Assembly (NCBI GenBank): GCA_945861405.1
Contig: CAMAUL010000015.1
Span: 1 to 55,076, forward strand
Source of the DNA: Candidatus Methylobacter oryzae
GTDB lineage: Bacteria; Pseudomonadota; Gammaproteobacteria; Methylococcales; Methylomonadaceae
DNA: 55,076 nt
Reading direction: 5' to 3'
The notes beneath the pieces were generated by a model. It did not search any database. It saw only the letters and a program-made list of their open reading frames with translations, and was not told the DNA's origin. This document shows, in pieces, positions 26,283-33,597 of the stretch. The position numbers and the translations under genes are program-made. Numbering within the stretch: the first letter of the stretch is position 1; each line of letters begins with the position of its first letter.

Positions 26283-26675
26283 ATGGCTATGATGAACCCG
26301 CCGCACCCCGGCGAAACGATACGTGAATTATGCCTTGAGCCGTTAGGTTTAAGCGTGACAGCCGCCGCAGAGGGCTTGGGCGTAACGCGCAAAACCCTTT
26401 CCGAACTACTGAACGGGCATTCCGGCATTTCCACAGAAATGGCGGTGCGTTTGTCCTTAGGCTTTGGCGGCAGTGCCGAAAGCTGGTTGTTACAACAAAA
26501 CCTCTATGACCTTGCCCAAACTAAAAGCAAGTTGGACAAGATCAACGTCAAACGGTTTGCTGCCGATCTTGAAGACCTGTACCTTGCCGAGCAACGGCTG
26601 ACCGATGTCCGTGCCGGAAACAGCAAGACCCACACGCTGGATGAAGTGGAACGTAATCTTGGCCTAGTTGATTAA
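26283..26675 (+). CDS. HigA-family helix-turn-helix antitoxin
   Basis: Protein of 130 residues. [46 protein letters not shown] is the typical HigA start, a Cro/C1 helix-turn-helix (about residues 5-60), followed by [15 protein letters not shown]. The usual HigB toxin gene, normally just upstream, is absent; the ParE-like toxin gene lies there instead. It may be an orphan antitoxin or may have been recruited next to the ParDE-like pair. Confidence 0.88.
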   Translation: MAMMNPPHPGETIRELCLEPLGLSVTAAAEGLGVTRKTLSELLNGHSGISTEMAVRLSLGFGGSAESWLLQQNLYDLAQTKSKLDKINVKRFAADLEDLYLAEQRLTDVRAGNSKTHTLDEVERNLGLVD

Positions 26676-26679
26676 AGCG

Positions 26680-27012
26680 ATGATAGAAACCACACGGCAA
26701 TTCCTCGATCAGGAAGAGGCGGCGGAACAAATACGCCTCGACACCCAACGTTTGGCTCAATATGAAGCGGACGGAAAAACCATCAACCATGACGTGGTGG
26801 ATGCTTGGCTGGCGTCATGGGGAACCGAGAACGAGGGACAATGTCCCGTTGACTTGGGCGGACTGCGCAACCCGTTGCCTGAACTGCGGCTTGAGGAATT
26901 AAGGCGAGAAATTCAGCAAGGAATAGACAGCGGTACGGCAACCCAGCTGGATATTGAAGAGATCAAGGCACGAGGTCGTAAAAGGCTTGCCGGGCAACAA
27001 ACGGAAGGATGA
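26680..27012 (+). CDS. Chimeric orphan antitoxin, CopG C-part joined to ParD C-part
   Basis: Protein of 110 residues from the ATG at 26680 (a TTG four codons earlier overlaps the HigA gene). Residues about 5-55 resemble the C-terminal toxin-binding half of the antitoxin at 25697, as both end in a WL.SWG motif (NSWLESWGSDHE and DAWLASWGTENE). The rest, ELRREIQQGIDSGTATQLDIEEIKARG, is like the C-terminal tail of ParD antitoxins. No ribbon-helix-helix part and no toxin gene follow. It looks like a fusion left from two decayed modules; whether it is made is unknown. Confidence 0.6.
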   Translation: MIETTRQFLDQEEAAEQIRLDTQRLAQYEADGKTINHDVVDAWLASWGTENEGQCPVDLGGLRNPLPELRLEELRREIQQGIDSGTATQLDIEEIKARGRKRLAGQQTEG

Positions 27013-27075
27013 AGCCAAAATATCCGGCAACGTGTTTGGGGTTACCGGGCTGGTGGCCGATATTTAAGGTGAGCT

Positions 27076-27318
27076 ATGAAACACATTTACCTGGAGCGGC
27101 ACGACCCGGACAAAAACCTGCACCGGTTTTATCAGCTATTCGTTACGCCCGGCATATTCGGTGATTGGTCGCTGGTTCGAGAATGGGGCAGGGCGGGATC
27201 GCCCGGAACCGTGCGTAAGGATTGGTTCGATACCGAGGAGGAAGCCAGGGAAGCCGGAGAGAAGTTAAAAGCCATTAAGGAGAAGAAAGGGTATCAGTCT
27301 ATTTTGGCGGAATTATAA
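27076..27318 (+). CDS. WGR-domain protein
   Basis: Protein of 80 residues that is almost only a WGR domain: YLERHDPDKNLHRFYQLFV, LVREWGRAGSPGTVRKDWFDT with the WGR core at residues about 38-40, then an EEAREAGEKLKAIKEKKGY helix. WGR domains occur in PARPs and in bacterial stand-alone proteins and are taken to bind nucleic acids. Stand-alone copies are frequent on plasmids and mobile DNA, which fits this block. Specific role unknown. Confidence 0.85.
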   Translation: MKHIYLERHDPDKNLHRFYQLFVTPGIFGDWSLVREWGRAGSPGTVRKDWFDTEEEAREAGEKLKAIKEKKGYQSILAEL

Positions 27319-27372
27319 AGTGTACCTTTATTTATATTGCACCTGGTGCTACCTGTGTGCTATATATCCATA

Positions 27373-28683
27373 ATGGCTATCAACGCTAATACTAGCCCGG
27401 TGCTTAAAACTCTTCAGATCGGTGCCATATCTGCTGGCGATATTGTCTTCGTTTACGATGATTCAGCACGAGGACTCGATAAAATCAAACAGCTCATAAA
27501 CGTAACCGGTCAGCGTATCTTAGCCGCAGTGCGTAAAGAGGAACGATTGTCTCTGCAACTACGGACTCCCCAATATTCCCATGTAATGCTCGGGATGGAT
27601 GGCGGACTCATTATCCATGCTGACGGGAAGAAGGTAGCTATCGAGGTTATATCAGACGCACTGACCCACGGAACAAACTATGATGCATCACACTTTCAAA
27701 TTTATCGTCATAATGACATTACCAAGGAAAACGCCGATCAAATCGTGAAATCGGCCATGAGGTATTACAACCAGGAATATAGCTTTTTCTCATACTTCAA
27801 TAATACTAAAGTGGGTGATACGACCCAGTTTTGCTCTCGATTAATAGCCCATGCATATCGCTCGGTAGGCATTCCGCTAACTTCACTAGCCGACAATAAG
27901 GTTCTGCCAGTAGATCTCTATCTAGCCTGTCAGTCGGATAATTGGAAAAATGTTTCCGCCGAGTTCGTTCAGGAGCCACCACCATCAAACATTCTTAATG
28001 AGTTTCCGCCAATTGAGATTTCTGGTAGAGGGCCTATATCCCTATCTGACTTCCTTATTATTACGGATGAGTTGGTAGATAAGTCAGCTAGAATTGATAA
28101 GCGAATCATGGAGGAAATCTATGCTAATACACGGAAAATCTTGAGGAACGAGATACTTTTAACAAAATGTGTTTCAGCTCTATTGGATGTAGTCAACTTA
28201 ATTTCAGATGAGCCTCATTGGCTAGATGAGGAGGTTGCTGCCCGAGTCGTCAATGCTCTAAAGAATCTTAAGGAACTGTTAGCTTTTTCGCTATTAACAA
28301 AAGAACAATTTCTTCAGGTCGAAGCTTTATACTATACCAACGAAGACCAAACTGATATTAGTCAATATGCCGGAGACCCAACACCTTTGGCTATCTGTGA
28401 AATGCGAGTGGCTCGCATGAAGGCAGGTTTTTACTGCGATCTATTGCTTGCGGAGATTGGCCTACTCACTATCGATGCACACCGCACTAAGGACGGGGAA
28501 TTCGCACAATTTAAATTAGTTAAAAGCAAATATGCCTGTGATTTTGCTAACGCAGTGGAGCCAATCAATAATCTTGAACCTTATGAAAACGAGGAAAGTC
28601 TTTTCGAGTGGGTAGAGTGCGAGAGAGATCGTGCCAGATGGCGAACGACCTTTCGCAGCATTATCAGGGTTATTAGCAAGTAG
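27373..28683 (+). CDS. Permuted papain-like (NlpC/P60, YiiX-type) hydrolase
   Basis: Protein of 436 residues from the ATG at 27373. The N-terminal half has the permuted papain layout: AISAGDIVFVYDD near residue 18, the histidine segment YSHVMLGMDGGLIIHADG near 66, and the cysteine in TTQFCSRLIAHAYRSVGIPL near 147. This group cleaves amide bonds in peptidoglycan or lipid-linked substrates. The C-terminal half (about 200-436) is helical and has no domain that I recognise. No signal peptide is visible, so it may act in the cytoplasm or be a toxin-like factor. It stands among mobile genes with no clear partner. Confidence 0.7.
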   Translation: MAINANTSPVLKTLQIGAISAGDIVFVYDDSARGLDKIKQLINVTGQRILAAVRKEERLSLQLRTPQYSHVMLGMDGGLIIHADGKKVAIEVISDALTHGTNYDASHFQIYRHNDITKENADQIVKSAMRYYNQEYSFFSYFNNTKVGDTTQFCSRLIAHAYRSVGIPLTSLADNKVLPVDLYLACQSDNWKNVSAEFVQEPPPSNILNEFPPIEISGRGPISLSDFLIITDELVDKSARIDKRIMEEIYANTRKILRNEILLTKCVSALLDVVNLISDEPHWLDEEVAARVVNALKNLKELLAFSLLTKEQFLQVEALYYTNEDQTDISQYAGDPTPLAICEMRVARMKAGFYCDLLLAEIGLLTIDAHRTKDGEFAQFKLVKSKYACDFANAVEPINNLEPYENEESLFEWVECERDRARWRTTFRSIIRVISK

Positions 28684-29057
28684 AATGAGAATCATCTGGA
28701 TCACTGTCACCTGTTTACTTCTGCTAATACGCGTGACCACCGCCCAGCCGTCGGCTGCGTCTCCCGTAACAGTCACACCAATTTCAACCGAAGCACCCAC
28801 ATCGGCAGTGTCCACCACTTCAGTACTCCAATCCCTGGTATTATCCTCGGTTGGTGGGTGAAGCGACGCAGTGTTAGTAACATTAAAGCCGTCGAAGCAA
28901 CATACGAAGAATATATCGCCGAACTGTCTGCTGAAGTAGCACGGCAAAACGGATAAAAGGAATTGGCAAATCGGTGAGCAAGCAAAAAACGTTTGCCCAC
29001 CCTGACTACGAGGATCGATATTCCAGATATTTTTTAACGGCGGGTTACACGGAATTT
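28684..29057. other. Gap with two overlapping short frames, no clear gene
   Basis: An ATG frame at 28685-28861 encodes 58 residues that begin with a signal-like stretch (IIWITVTCLLLLIRV). A second frame without a start runs to 28956 and ends in a helical, charged tail (EEYIAELSAEVARQNG). They could be parts of one gene joined by a frameshift, or noise. A GTG frame at 28974-29096 (40 residues) runs into the end of the minus-strand gene. I support none of them as real. Confidence 0.3.
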
Positions 29058-29654
29058 TTACGCCCCCGACTCAGACGATGGCCCCAACATTTTTGATTCG
29101 CATACATAATTTTGCAAAAAATCAGCTATTGAAAGGCAAATATCAATGTATTCCTGAACAAGAAACCTAGACATATCAAATGTATCGGAGTGTGCTACTT
29201 GATTGCGCAACTTGAATAACTCGAAAATCTGCTTTCCATGTTGTGCCATTAAAGGTTTTCCCGTCAGCAATTGAATGATGTTAATGATGCCTTTGTAGTC
29301 ACCTGAATATTTTGGTGATAATTTAGCGGCCTTTATAGCGGCATTTTCGAGGACGCAAAACGCTTCCAGAATAGCCGACTTAGGTGAAATCGAAGCTAGT
29401 TTTCTCAAATGCTCGGCGGTATCTTGCAATGCTGTCGATTTATAATTATTAGGGCTGGTAATCTCACTGGTTTCTTTAGCAAGCTTAATTATCGTTTCAG
29501 AAAATACGGCCTCGGCTTCTTTCCACTTAACTCGTGACAATCTTCCAATTAGTTGTTCTAATTGATATTTTAGCATAAACACTACGGTAATGACTGTAGT
29601 CGGCCACGCGATTGATGTAATTATGTTTGATATAAGGGTCATCCAGTCCATCAT
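29058..29654 (-). CDS. Hypothetical membrane-anchored protein
   Basis: Protein of 198 residues, not recognised. An N-terminal span (about residues 9-28, ITSIAWPTTVITVVFML) would anchor it, with a helical, lysine- and glutamate-rich region after it (about 35-75) and a helical C-terminal domain (about 85-190) holding LLTGKPLMAQHGKQIFELFKLRNQVAHSD. The RNQVAH segment is like that of HEPN/DUF4145-type proteins, which often act as defence or toxin RNases, but I see only this one motif. It has no evident operon partner. Confidence 0.6.
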   Translation of the reverse strand: MMDWMTLISNIITSIAWPTTVITVVFMLKYQLEQLIGRLSRVKWKEAEAVFSETIIKLAKETSEITSPNNYKSTALQDTAEHLRKLASISPKSAILEAFCVLENAAIKAAKLSPKYSGDYKGIINIIQLLTGKPLMAQHGKQIFELFKLRNQVAHSDTFDMSRFLVQEYIDICLSIADFLQNYVCESKMLGPSSESGA

Positions 29655-29765
29655 GGTATCTCTTGCTCTAGCGTTAAGTTGACACCTATTTAGCTGTCTA
29701 TATCAATAAATACACCTAACTTGTGGTTGAATAACTCCAAGCGGGGCTGGGTTTGTAACCCCGCC

Positions 29766-29818
29766 CCTAACGTTTCCGCAATGCTTAATAAAATAGTTGC
29801 TATTAAGCAATTCAAAAC
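29766..29818 (+). repeat. 53-bp direct repeat, left copy flanking the lasso cluster
   Basis: The 53 bases here return at 35571-35623 in the same orientation with one difference (A at 29802, C in the other copy). It starts CCTAACGTTTCCGCAATGC and contains the internal inverted repeat TGCTTAA/TTAAGCA. The two copies bracket the dioxygenase, glycosyltransferase and lasso genes. Confidence 0.85.
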
Positions 29819-29933
29819 ATTCATTTCAACACCTTAATCTCTTTTTTTATCCGATAACCCTGCACAAACGCCAATCGATCACCGTTAAATAAATAGCGGA
29901 TATTGACGAAAAATACCCCTTCTGTTGGGCTCA

Positions 29934-29965
29934 GGCCGGACGGGGCATGCTGCCCCGTCTGAAAC
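29934..29965. repeat. Dispersed repeat GGCCGGACGGGGCATGC copy
   Basis: Palindromic core GACGGGGCATGCTGCCCCGTC. Same family as 19321-19347, in the same orientation; the copy at 35621-35655 is inverted. A separate hairpin, GACGGGGTT/AACCCCGTC, lies at 30020-30040. Confidence 0.7.
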
Positions 29966-30070
29966 GTTTTGTGACTTTTAAAGGCAACAGCTGAGCTCGG
30001 ATAACGCTGAAACGTTAGTGACGGGGTTATAAACCCCGTCCCGCGTTCGTAGGTGCCGGATAGGTCAACG

Positions 30071-30883
30071 TCATGCGACAAGAAATCCATACTGGCGAGC
30101 CAGCTCACGCAACTTTGGAAGGTTCCGATCACCGACGCTGCCCCCATTGAATTGAAAATCAGTATAGTCTGCCACATGGTTAGGAATGTTGCGAGAAACT
30201 CGAGAAAAAATCGCGAGTTTCTCGCAAGACTCACCAGCAGATGTCATTGGGATCATATTTGATGCCCGATGGATTAGCCGCATGTCGAAGATTACCGCGT
30301 CTCCAGGCTCGGTCGGGATGTTGATCTCAGTGGGGGAACTCCATTGCTCGGGGTCGACAGGCAGGCCTGTAGCGCCGCGATTCTTCCTCATCTCTACAAA
30401 AGGATCGGGCTCCCGATGACTTCCAGGCACTACGCAGAGTCCTCCACCTGACTGTAGGTAAATACCGACTGTTAACATTCGCCAATCGGGATCCCTGTGC
30501 AACAACTTACCGGCCACTTCCGACGTGGTGGTGTCAGTGTGCCAAACTGAGAAATATCCCCAGTGCACGATTGAGTCCCGAGTTAGCACGAACGGATCAC
30601 CAAGCAGTCGATGAAGCGGCTCCACGATCCGCGCATTGCAAAAAATATCGAACCAGTCTGGGTTGATCTGATAAAAGTTGGGCCAGATTGCCCTGTACAG
30701 TATTGAGTCAGTTTGGATGCCCTCGTGCATGTTCGGCATCGCTTCATGCCGCTCAAGGGTGCCAATCAGGAATTCTCTGAGGAACCGGACCTTCTGCTTG
30801 GTCAACACATCCCTTACTAAAACAAACCCGTCGCGCTCAAATTTGTCCTCGAGTTCAGATATACTTTCCATGCGCACCATCAT
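30071..30883 (-). CDS. Phytanoyl-CoA dioxygenase-like Fe(II)/2-oxoglutarate oxygenase
   Basis: Enzyme of 270 residues. PhyH-family marks: FERDGFVLVRDVLTKQKV near residue 15, the iron-binding HxD as H115-T-D117 in VWHTDTTT, LQSGGGLCVVPGSHR near 143, and the distal iron histidine H205 in MRLIHRASN. Such enzymes hydroxylate or desaturate small molecules and peptide side chains using iron, oxygen and 2-oxoglutarate. It is read away from the glycosyltransferase and lasso genes across an AT-rich 774-base gap. I infer that it hydroxylates the lasso peptide, as a different Fe/2OG enzyme does for canucin; it might instead have another substrate. Confidence 0.88.
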   Translation of the reverse strand: MMVRMESISELEDKFERDGFVLVRDVLTKQKVRFLREFLIGTLERHEAMPNMHEGIQTDSILYRAIWPNFYQINPDWFDIFCNARIVEPLHRLLGDPFVLTRDSIVHWGYFSVWHTDTTTSEVAGKLLHRDPDWRMLTVGIYLQSGGGLCVVPGSHREPDPFVEMRKNRGATGLPVDPEQWSSPTEINIPTEPGDAVIFDMRLIHRASNMIPMTSAGESCEKLAIFSRVSRNIPNHVADYTDFQFNGGSVGDRNLPKLRELARQYGFLVA

Positions 30884-31657
30884 GTTATAATTTATTTCCT
30901 AATGAAAGGGCATGGGCTTGGCCCATATTTAACATCATGTTCTAAGACTTATTTAAAATCATAATGTTATGGTTAAAAAATTCAAGTGGAACTACGTGTT
31001 GAAAAATAGAGGCCAGATTAATCACTTTTTTATTCTATTTCAGGTAGTTAATTTACTTAATTACCAATCAGAAGACAATAAATTTGTCTAAGTATTTATA
31101 ACTAAGTACTTTCTGTCCAGCGAAATGACCCTCGTTGGATAAAAAAACTTAAACAGTACGGCTACATAGTAGCCTGAGACACATAAGAGATTAATTTTTT
31201 ATGGCTTTTGGGTCAGGGGGTTGCTTGCCTCCCGCACAGGGTATCTTTCACGGTAAGTTTCGGAGTTCATATTTCTCACTAAGTAATTGTTATAGAATAA
31301 TAAATAGCTTGTTTTACTTGAAAAGTTGCATGTCTTGATACGTAAATATCTCTTGTTAAGTTATTGATTCATATAGAGCTAAAATTTATTTTACGAGTAA
31401 CTAACTTACTGTATTTATTGTTTAATTTAGAAAGCAAGCAATCAACTTTCCATTTTAACGACTCATATTTTTTATTATAAAACAATAGGCTGCACTAACT
31501 TTAATGCCAAAAATAAATTCCGAAACTTTAGTTATAATTATAAAATTATGAAACTACAAAATAGATTGTGGCACTTCATTTCCTTACAACATCAAAGATG
31601 AGTTTGAGTATATATAATCAATATATTAAATAAAATTAAGGCGAAATCATTAAAAAT
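30884..31657. other. AT-rich divergent intergenic region, 774 bp
   Basis: No gene that I can support. Strikingly AT-rich compared with both neighbours. It must hold promoters for the oxygenase (minus) and glycosyltransferase (plus). ATGGGC-TTG-GCCCAT makes a small hairpin at 30912-30926 near the oxygenase start, and a TATAAT lies at 31613-31618 before the glycosyltransferase without a good -35 partner. A 45-codon frame from 31201 has no good ribosome site. Confidence 0.5.
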
Positions 31658-32644
31658 ATGTTAGACACCGTTAAGTATGGGTTGGGATTCGGAAAATGTT
31701 ATATATCGCGAGTAGTCGTGCCGTTTGAAGTTGATCCTGCGGAGTCCACCCCCTTCACCAAAGGTTCACACCGCACTCGACTGCACACCTACTATCGATC
31801 ATCGGTCGCCACCTTTGGTACGCTTCGTCGCTTCAACCCAGCGCTAGAGTGCGTATTCGCGACCAATGCCACGCCACCAAAGTGGGTGGCCCGTCAATTC
31901 GAGCGCCTCAATGTGCAGATCGAACATGTAGATGCGAGATCCTCGCAACTGCTTCCCGCTGGAACGACATTCAGAACATCACTCTATCTATTTGACGTTC
32001 TCAGAGCCATTACTGTACCGAACGGTAGGATCGTAGCGTATCTGGACCCCGATGTGTTGTGTGTGCGATCGATTGAGTTCGAATTGGAGGATGGGCAAGT
32101 GGGGTGTCTGCCGTTGGCAACCGGAGCGCACGATTCGATTAAAGGTACCACTCTTACTCAGATCGCTGACATTAGTGCGTCCTTAGGCCACCCTAAAGAC
32201 TCAATTCCCATGCACATTGGCGGCGAAATCCTCGCCTTGACATCTGCCGCATTACCAATGTTACTGAAACGAGTCGAGGAAGCTCTCTCCTACCTTGCAA
32301 GTGATTGCTCCCCTAATTTTCTTAACGAAGAGCACGTGCTGACATACGCCAGCGACCAGAACTGGTGTTCTATCCGCTCGGTTGTGGCCAGAATTTGGAC
32401 CGCGCCAAGCTACCGTGACATACCAGATGATGCGCTTAATATCGCGTTATGGCACCTGCCCGCAGAGAAGACTAGGGGTATCCTGGGCATCTATTGGGCT
32501 GTGCGTCTTCGATTGCTCGACCACCTTTCCGATAATGCTGTACGAAGGCTTATCGGTCGGCGGACTGGAGTAATTCCGACTCATCGACGCACGATCAGTG
32601 ATCAGATTCGCAGGACATCCCTTCAAGTTATCGCCGGAATTTGA
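31658..32644 (+). CDS. GT-A fold (GT8-like) glycosyltransferase, probable lasso-peptide tailoring enzyme
   Basis: Protein of 328 residues without signal peptide or membrane span. RIVAYLDPDVLCVRSIE near residues 124-140 has the DxD-type metal/nucleotide-sugar motif (D130, D132). MHIGGEILALTS near 187, FLNEEHVLTYASDQN near 222 and ALWHLPAEKTRGI near 265 lie where GT8 enzymes carry their sugar and HxGxxKP motifs. This is a remote match by motif order, so the family is not certain. It is 113 bases before the lasso precursor, same strand. I infer transfer of a sugar to the peptide, perhaps on a hydroxyl made by the oxygenase. A separate promoter lies between it and the precursor. Confidence 0.7.
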   Translation: MLDTVKYGLGFGKCYISRVVVPFEVDPAESTPFTKGSHRTRLHTYYRSSVATFGTLRRFNPALECVFATNATPPKWVARQFERLNVQIEHVDARSSQLLPAGTTFRTSLYLFDVLRAITVPNGRIVAYLDPDVLCVRSIEFELEDGQVGCLPLATGAHDSIKGTTLTQIADISASLGHPKDSIPMHIGGEILALTSAALPMLLKRVEEALSYLASDCSPNFLNEEHVLTYASDQNWCSIRSVVARIWTAPSYRDIPDDALNIALWHLPAEKTRGILGIYWAVRLRLLDHLSDNAVRRLIGRRTGVIPTHRRTISDQIRRTSLQVIAGI

Positions 32645-32682
32645 AATAAAGTTTAAAATAAGAAATAAAAAAGAAATAAAAA

Positions 32683-32711
32683 TTGACATAAGAACTGGGG
32701 CATGAAATATT
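32683..32711 (+). promoter_or_regulatory. Sigma-70-like promoter of the lasso precursor gene
   Basis: A perfect TTGACA at 32683-32688, a 17-base spacer, and AATATT (4 of 6 to consensus) at 32706-32711. Transcription would start near 32718, giving a leader of about 40 bases before the precursor ATG. A separate strong promoter for the precursor fits the need for more precursor than enzyme. Confidence 0.6.
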
Positions 32712-32757
32712 CTGAATAACTTTGGTAGTTTAATATCATCTGCGTGGAGATATATAT

Positions 32758-32892
32758 ATGAATGTACTGTCTAAATGGTCTAAATTTGTGTCCGCTATTA
32801 AGGTTATTCTTAAGCCCTTTGCAGGTGCTGATCGCGTTAATAGCGGTGCGGGACCATACGGCGAAGGTAACCCGTCCGGCTGGTATCACTGA
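32758..32892 (+). CDS. Lasso-peptide precursor
   Basis: A 44-residue peptide with a GGAG site eight bases before the ATG, 30 bases upstream of the leader-peptidase gene. The leader is basic and hydrophobic (MNVLSKWSKFVSAIKVILKP). The C-terminal 16 residues, SGAGPYGEGNPSGWYH, fit a lasso core: Ser1 amine to Glu8 side chain closes an 8-residue ring, with an 8-residue tail that has bulky Trp14 and Tyr15 to lock the thread. SGAGPYGE parallels the GGAGHVPE ring of microcin J25 and GGAGQYKE of burhizin. The residue at -2 is Val, which is isosteric with the usual Thr. A 7-residue ring starting at Gly2 (as in xanthomonins) is the main alternative. Too short for routine gene calling. Confidence 0.88.
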   Translation: MNVLSKWSKFVSAIKVILKPFAGADRVNSGAGPYGEGNPSGWYH

Positions 32893-32922
32893 CACCTACT
32901 TCCTCTTTGCAGTGAGGCATCA

Positions 32923-33597
32923 GTGAGCGAGCTAGAATCGCATGGTAGCGCTACGCGATTTTCTTGGTGTGTACTCGCCGATGTTGAGTGGCGGTTTGTT
33001 TACAGTCCACGCCTTGGTGCGGCATACAAGCTTGACCACGAACAGGTCGAGAACGATGTGCTGTTGAGATTGCTCGGGCTACGGCAAATTCTGCGTGTTG
33101 ATAGTGTGGAAGACCCTGCCGTCCGCGTAGGGCTCGGGGGGCGCTTCGAGAAAGAAATTTGCCCTGCGGACGTGATGACATGGATCCACTCGGAGCGTGG
33201 GGCTCTTTTACGATGGTTGCCTCGATGGTATCGTCTGTTTCACCGGCATCGCCATATTTTCACGCCTCTGCGTGTGAACCGCTTAGCACGTATCATAGCC
33301 CTGTTAATCAAGCCACAAAATTTGACGGTGGATCGCATCGCGAAACTGGTTGCTGCCACTGAATGCCAAGCGGGGTTTTCGGACTGCTACCCGCGTGCAC
33401 TTCTGACCAGCGGGCTGTGCACTATGGCTGGATTACAGTCCAATATTACCATAGGGATACTTGCGCCAACGCGGAAGCTGCATGCTTGGTGCACATCGGA
33501 TGGAACACTGATCTATGAACCGACCCCCCGGCATTGGTGGTACAGACCACTGGCAGATTTCCGATTCGGGCCAGCAGCTTGGCCTCGTGGTCATTGA
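32923..33597 (+). CDS. Lasso-peptide leader peptidase with recognition domain (B protein)
   Basis: Protein of 224 residues starting at GTG with GAGG five bases before. The N-terminal part (about 10-90) should be the RiPP recognition element that holds the leader. The C-terminal part is the transglutaminase-like protease: Cys155 in SDCYPRALLTSGLCTMAGL and His187 in KLHAWCTSDG, spaced 32 residues, as I recall for McjB (150 and 182). At the place of the third, aspartate, residue a glutamate (E199) seems to stand. It frees the core in an ATP-dependent step with the C protein. Length matches fused B proteins of proteobacteria. Same-strand overlap with the next gene suggests coupling. Confidence 0.9.
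   Translation: MSELESHGSATRFSWCVLADVEWRFVYSPRLGAAYKLDHEQVENDVLLRLLGLRQILRVDSVEDPAVRVGLGGRFEKEICPADVMTWIHSERGALLRWLPRWYRLFHRHRHIFTPLRVNRLARIIALLIKPQNLTVDRIAKLVAATECQAGFSDCYPRALLTSGLCTMAGLQSNITIGILAPTRKLHAWCTSDGTLIYEPTPRHWWYRPLADFRFGPAAWPRGH

Noticed and set aside
28974..29096. GTG-started 40-codon frame before the minus-strand membrane protein
   Set aside because: No ribosome site, no domain, and it overlaps the end of the convergent gene.
31201..31338. 45-codon frame MAFGSGGCLPPAQG..., as a second RiPP precursor
   Set aside because: No good ribosome site, no suitable Asp/Glu at ring distance, and it lies in a low-GC gap far from the B and C genes.
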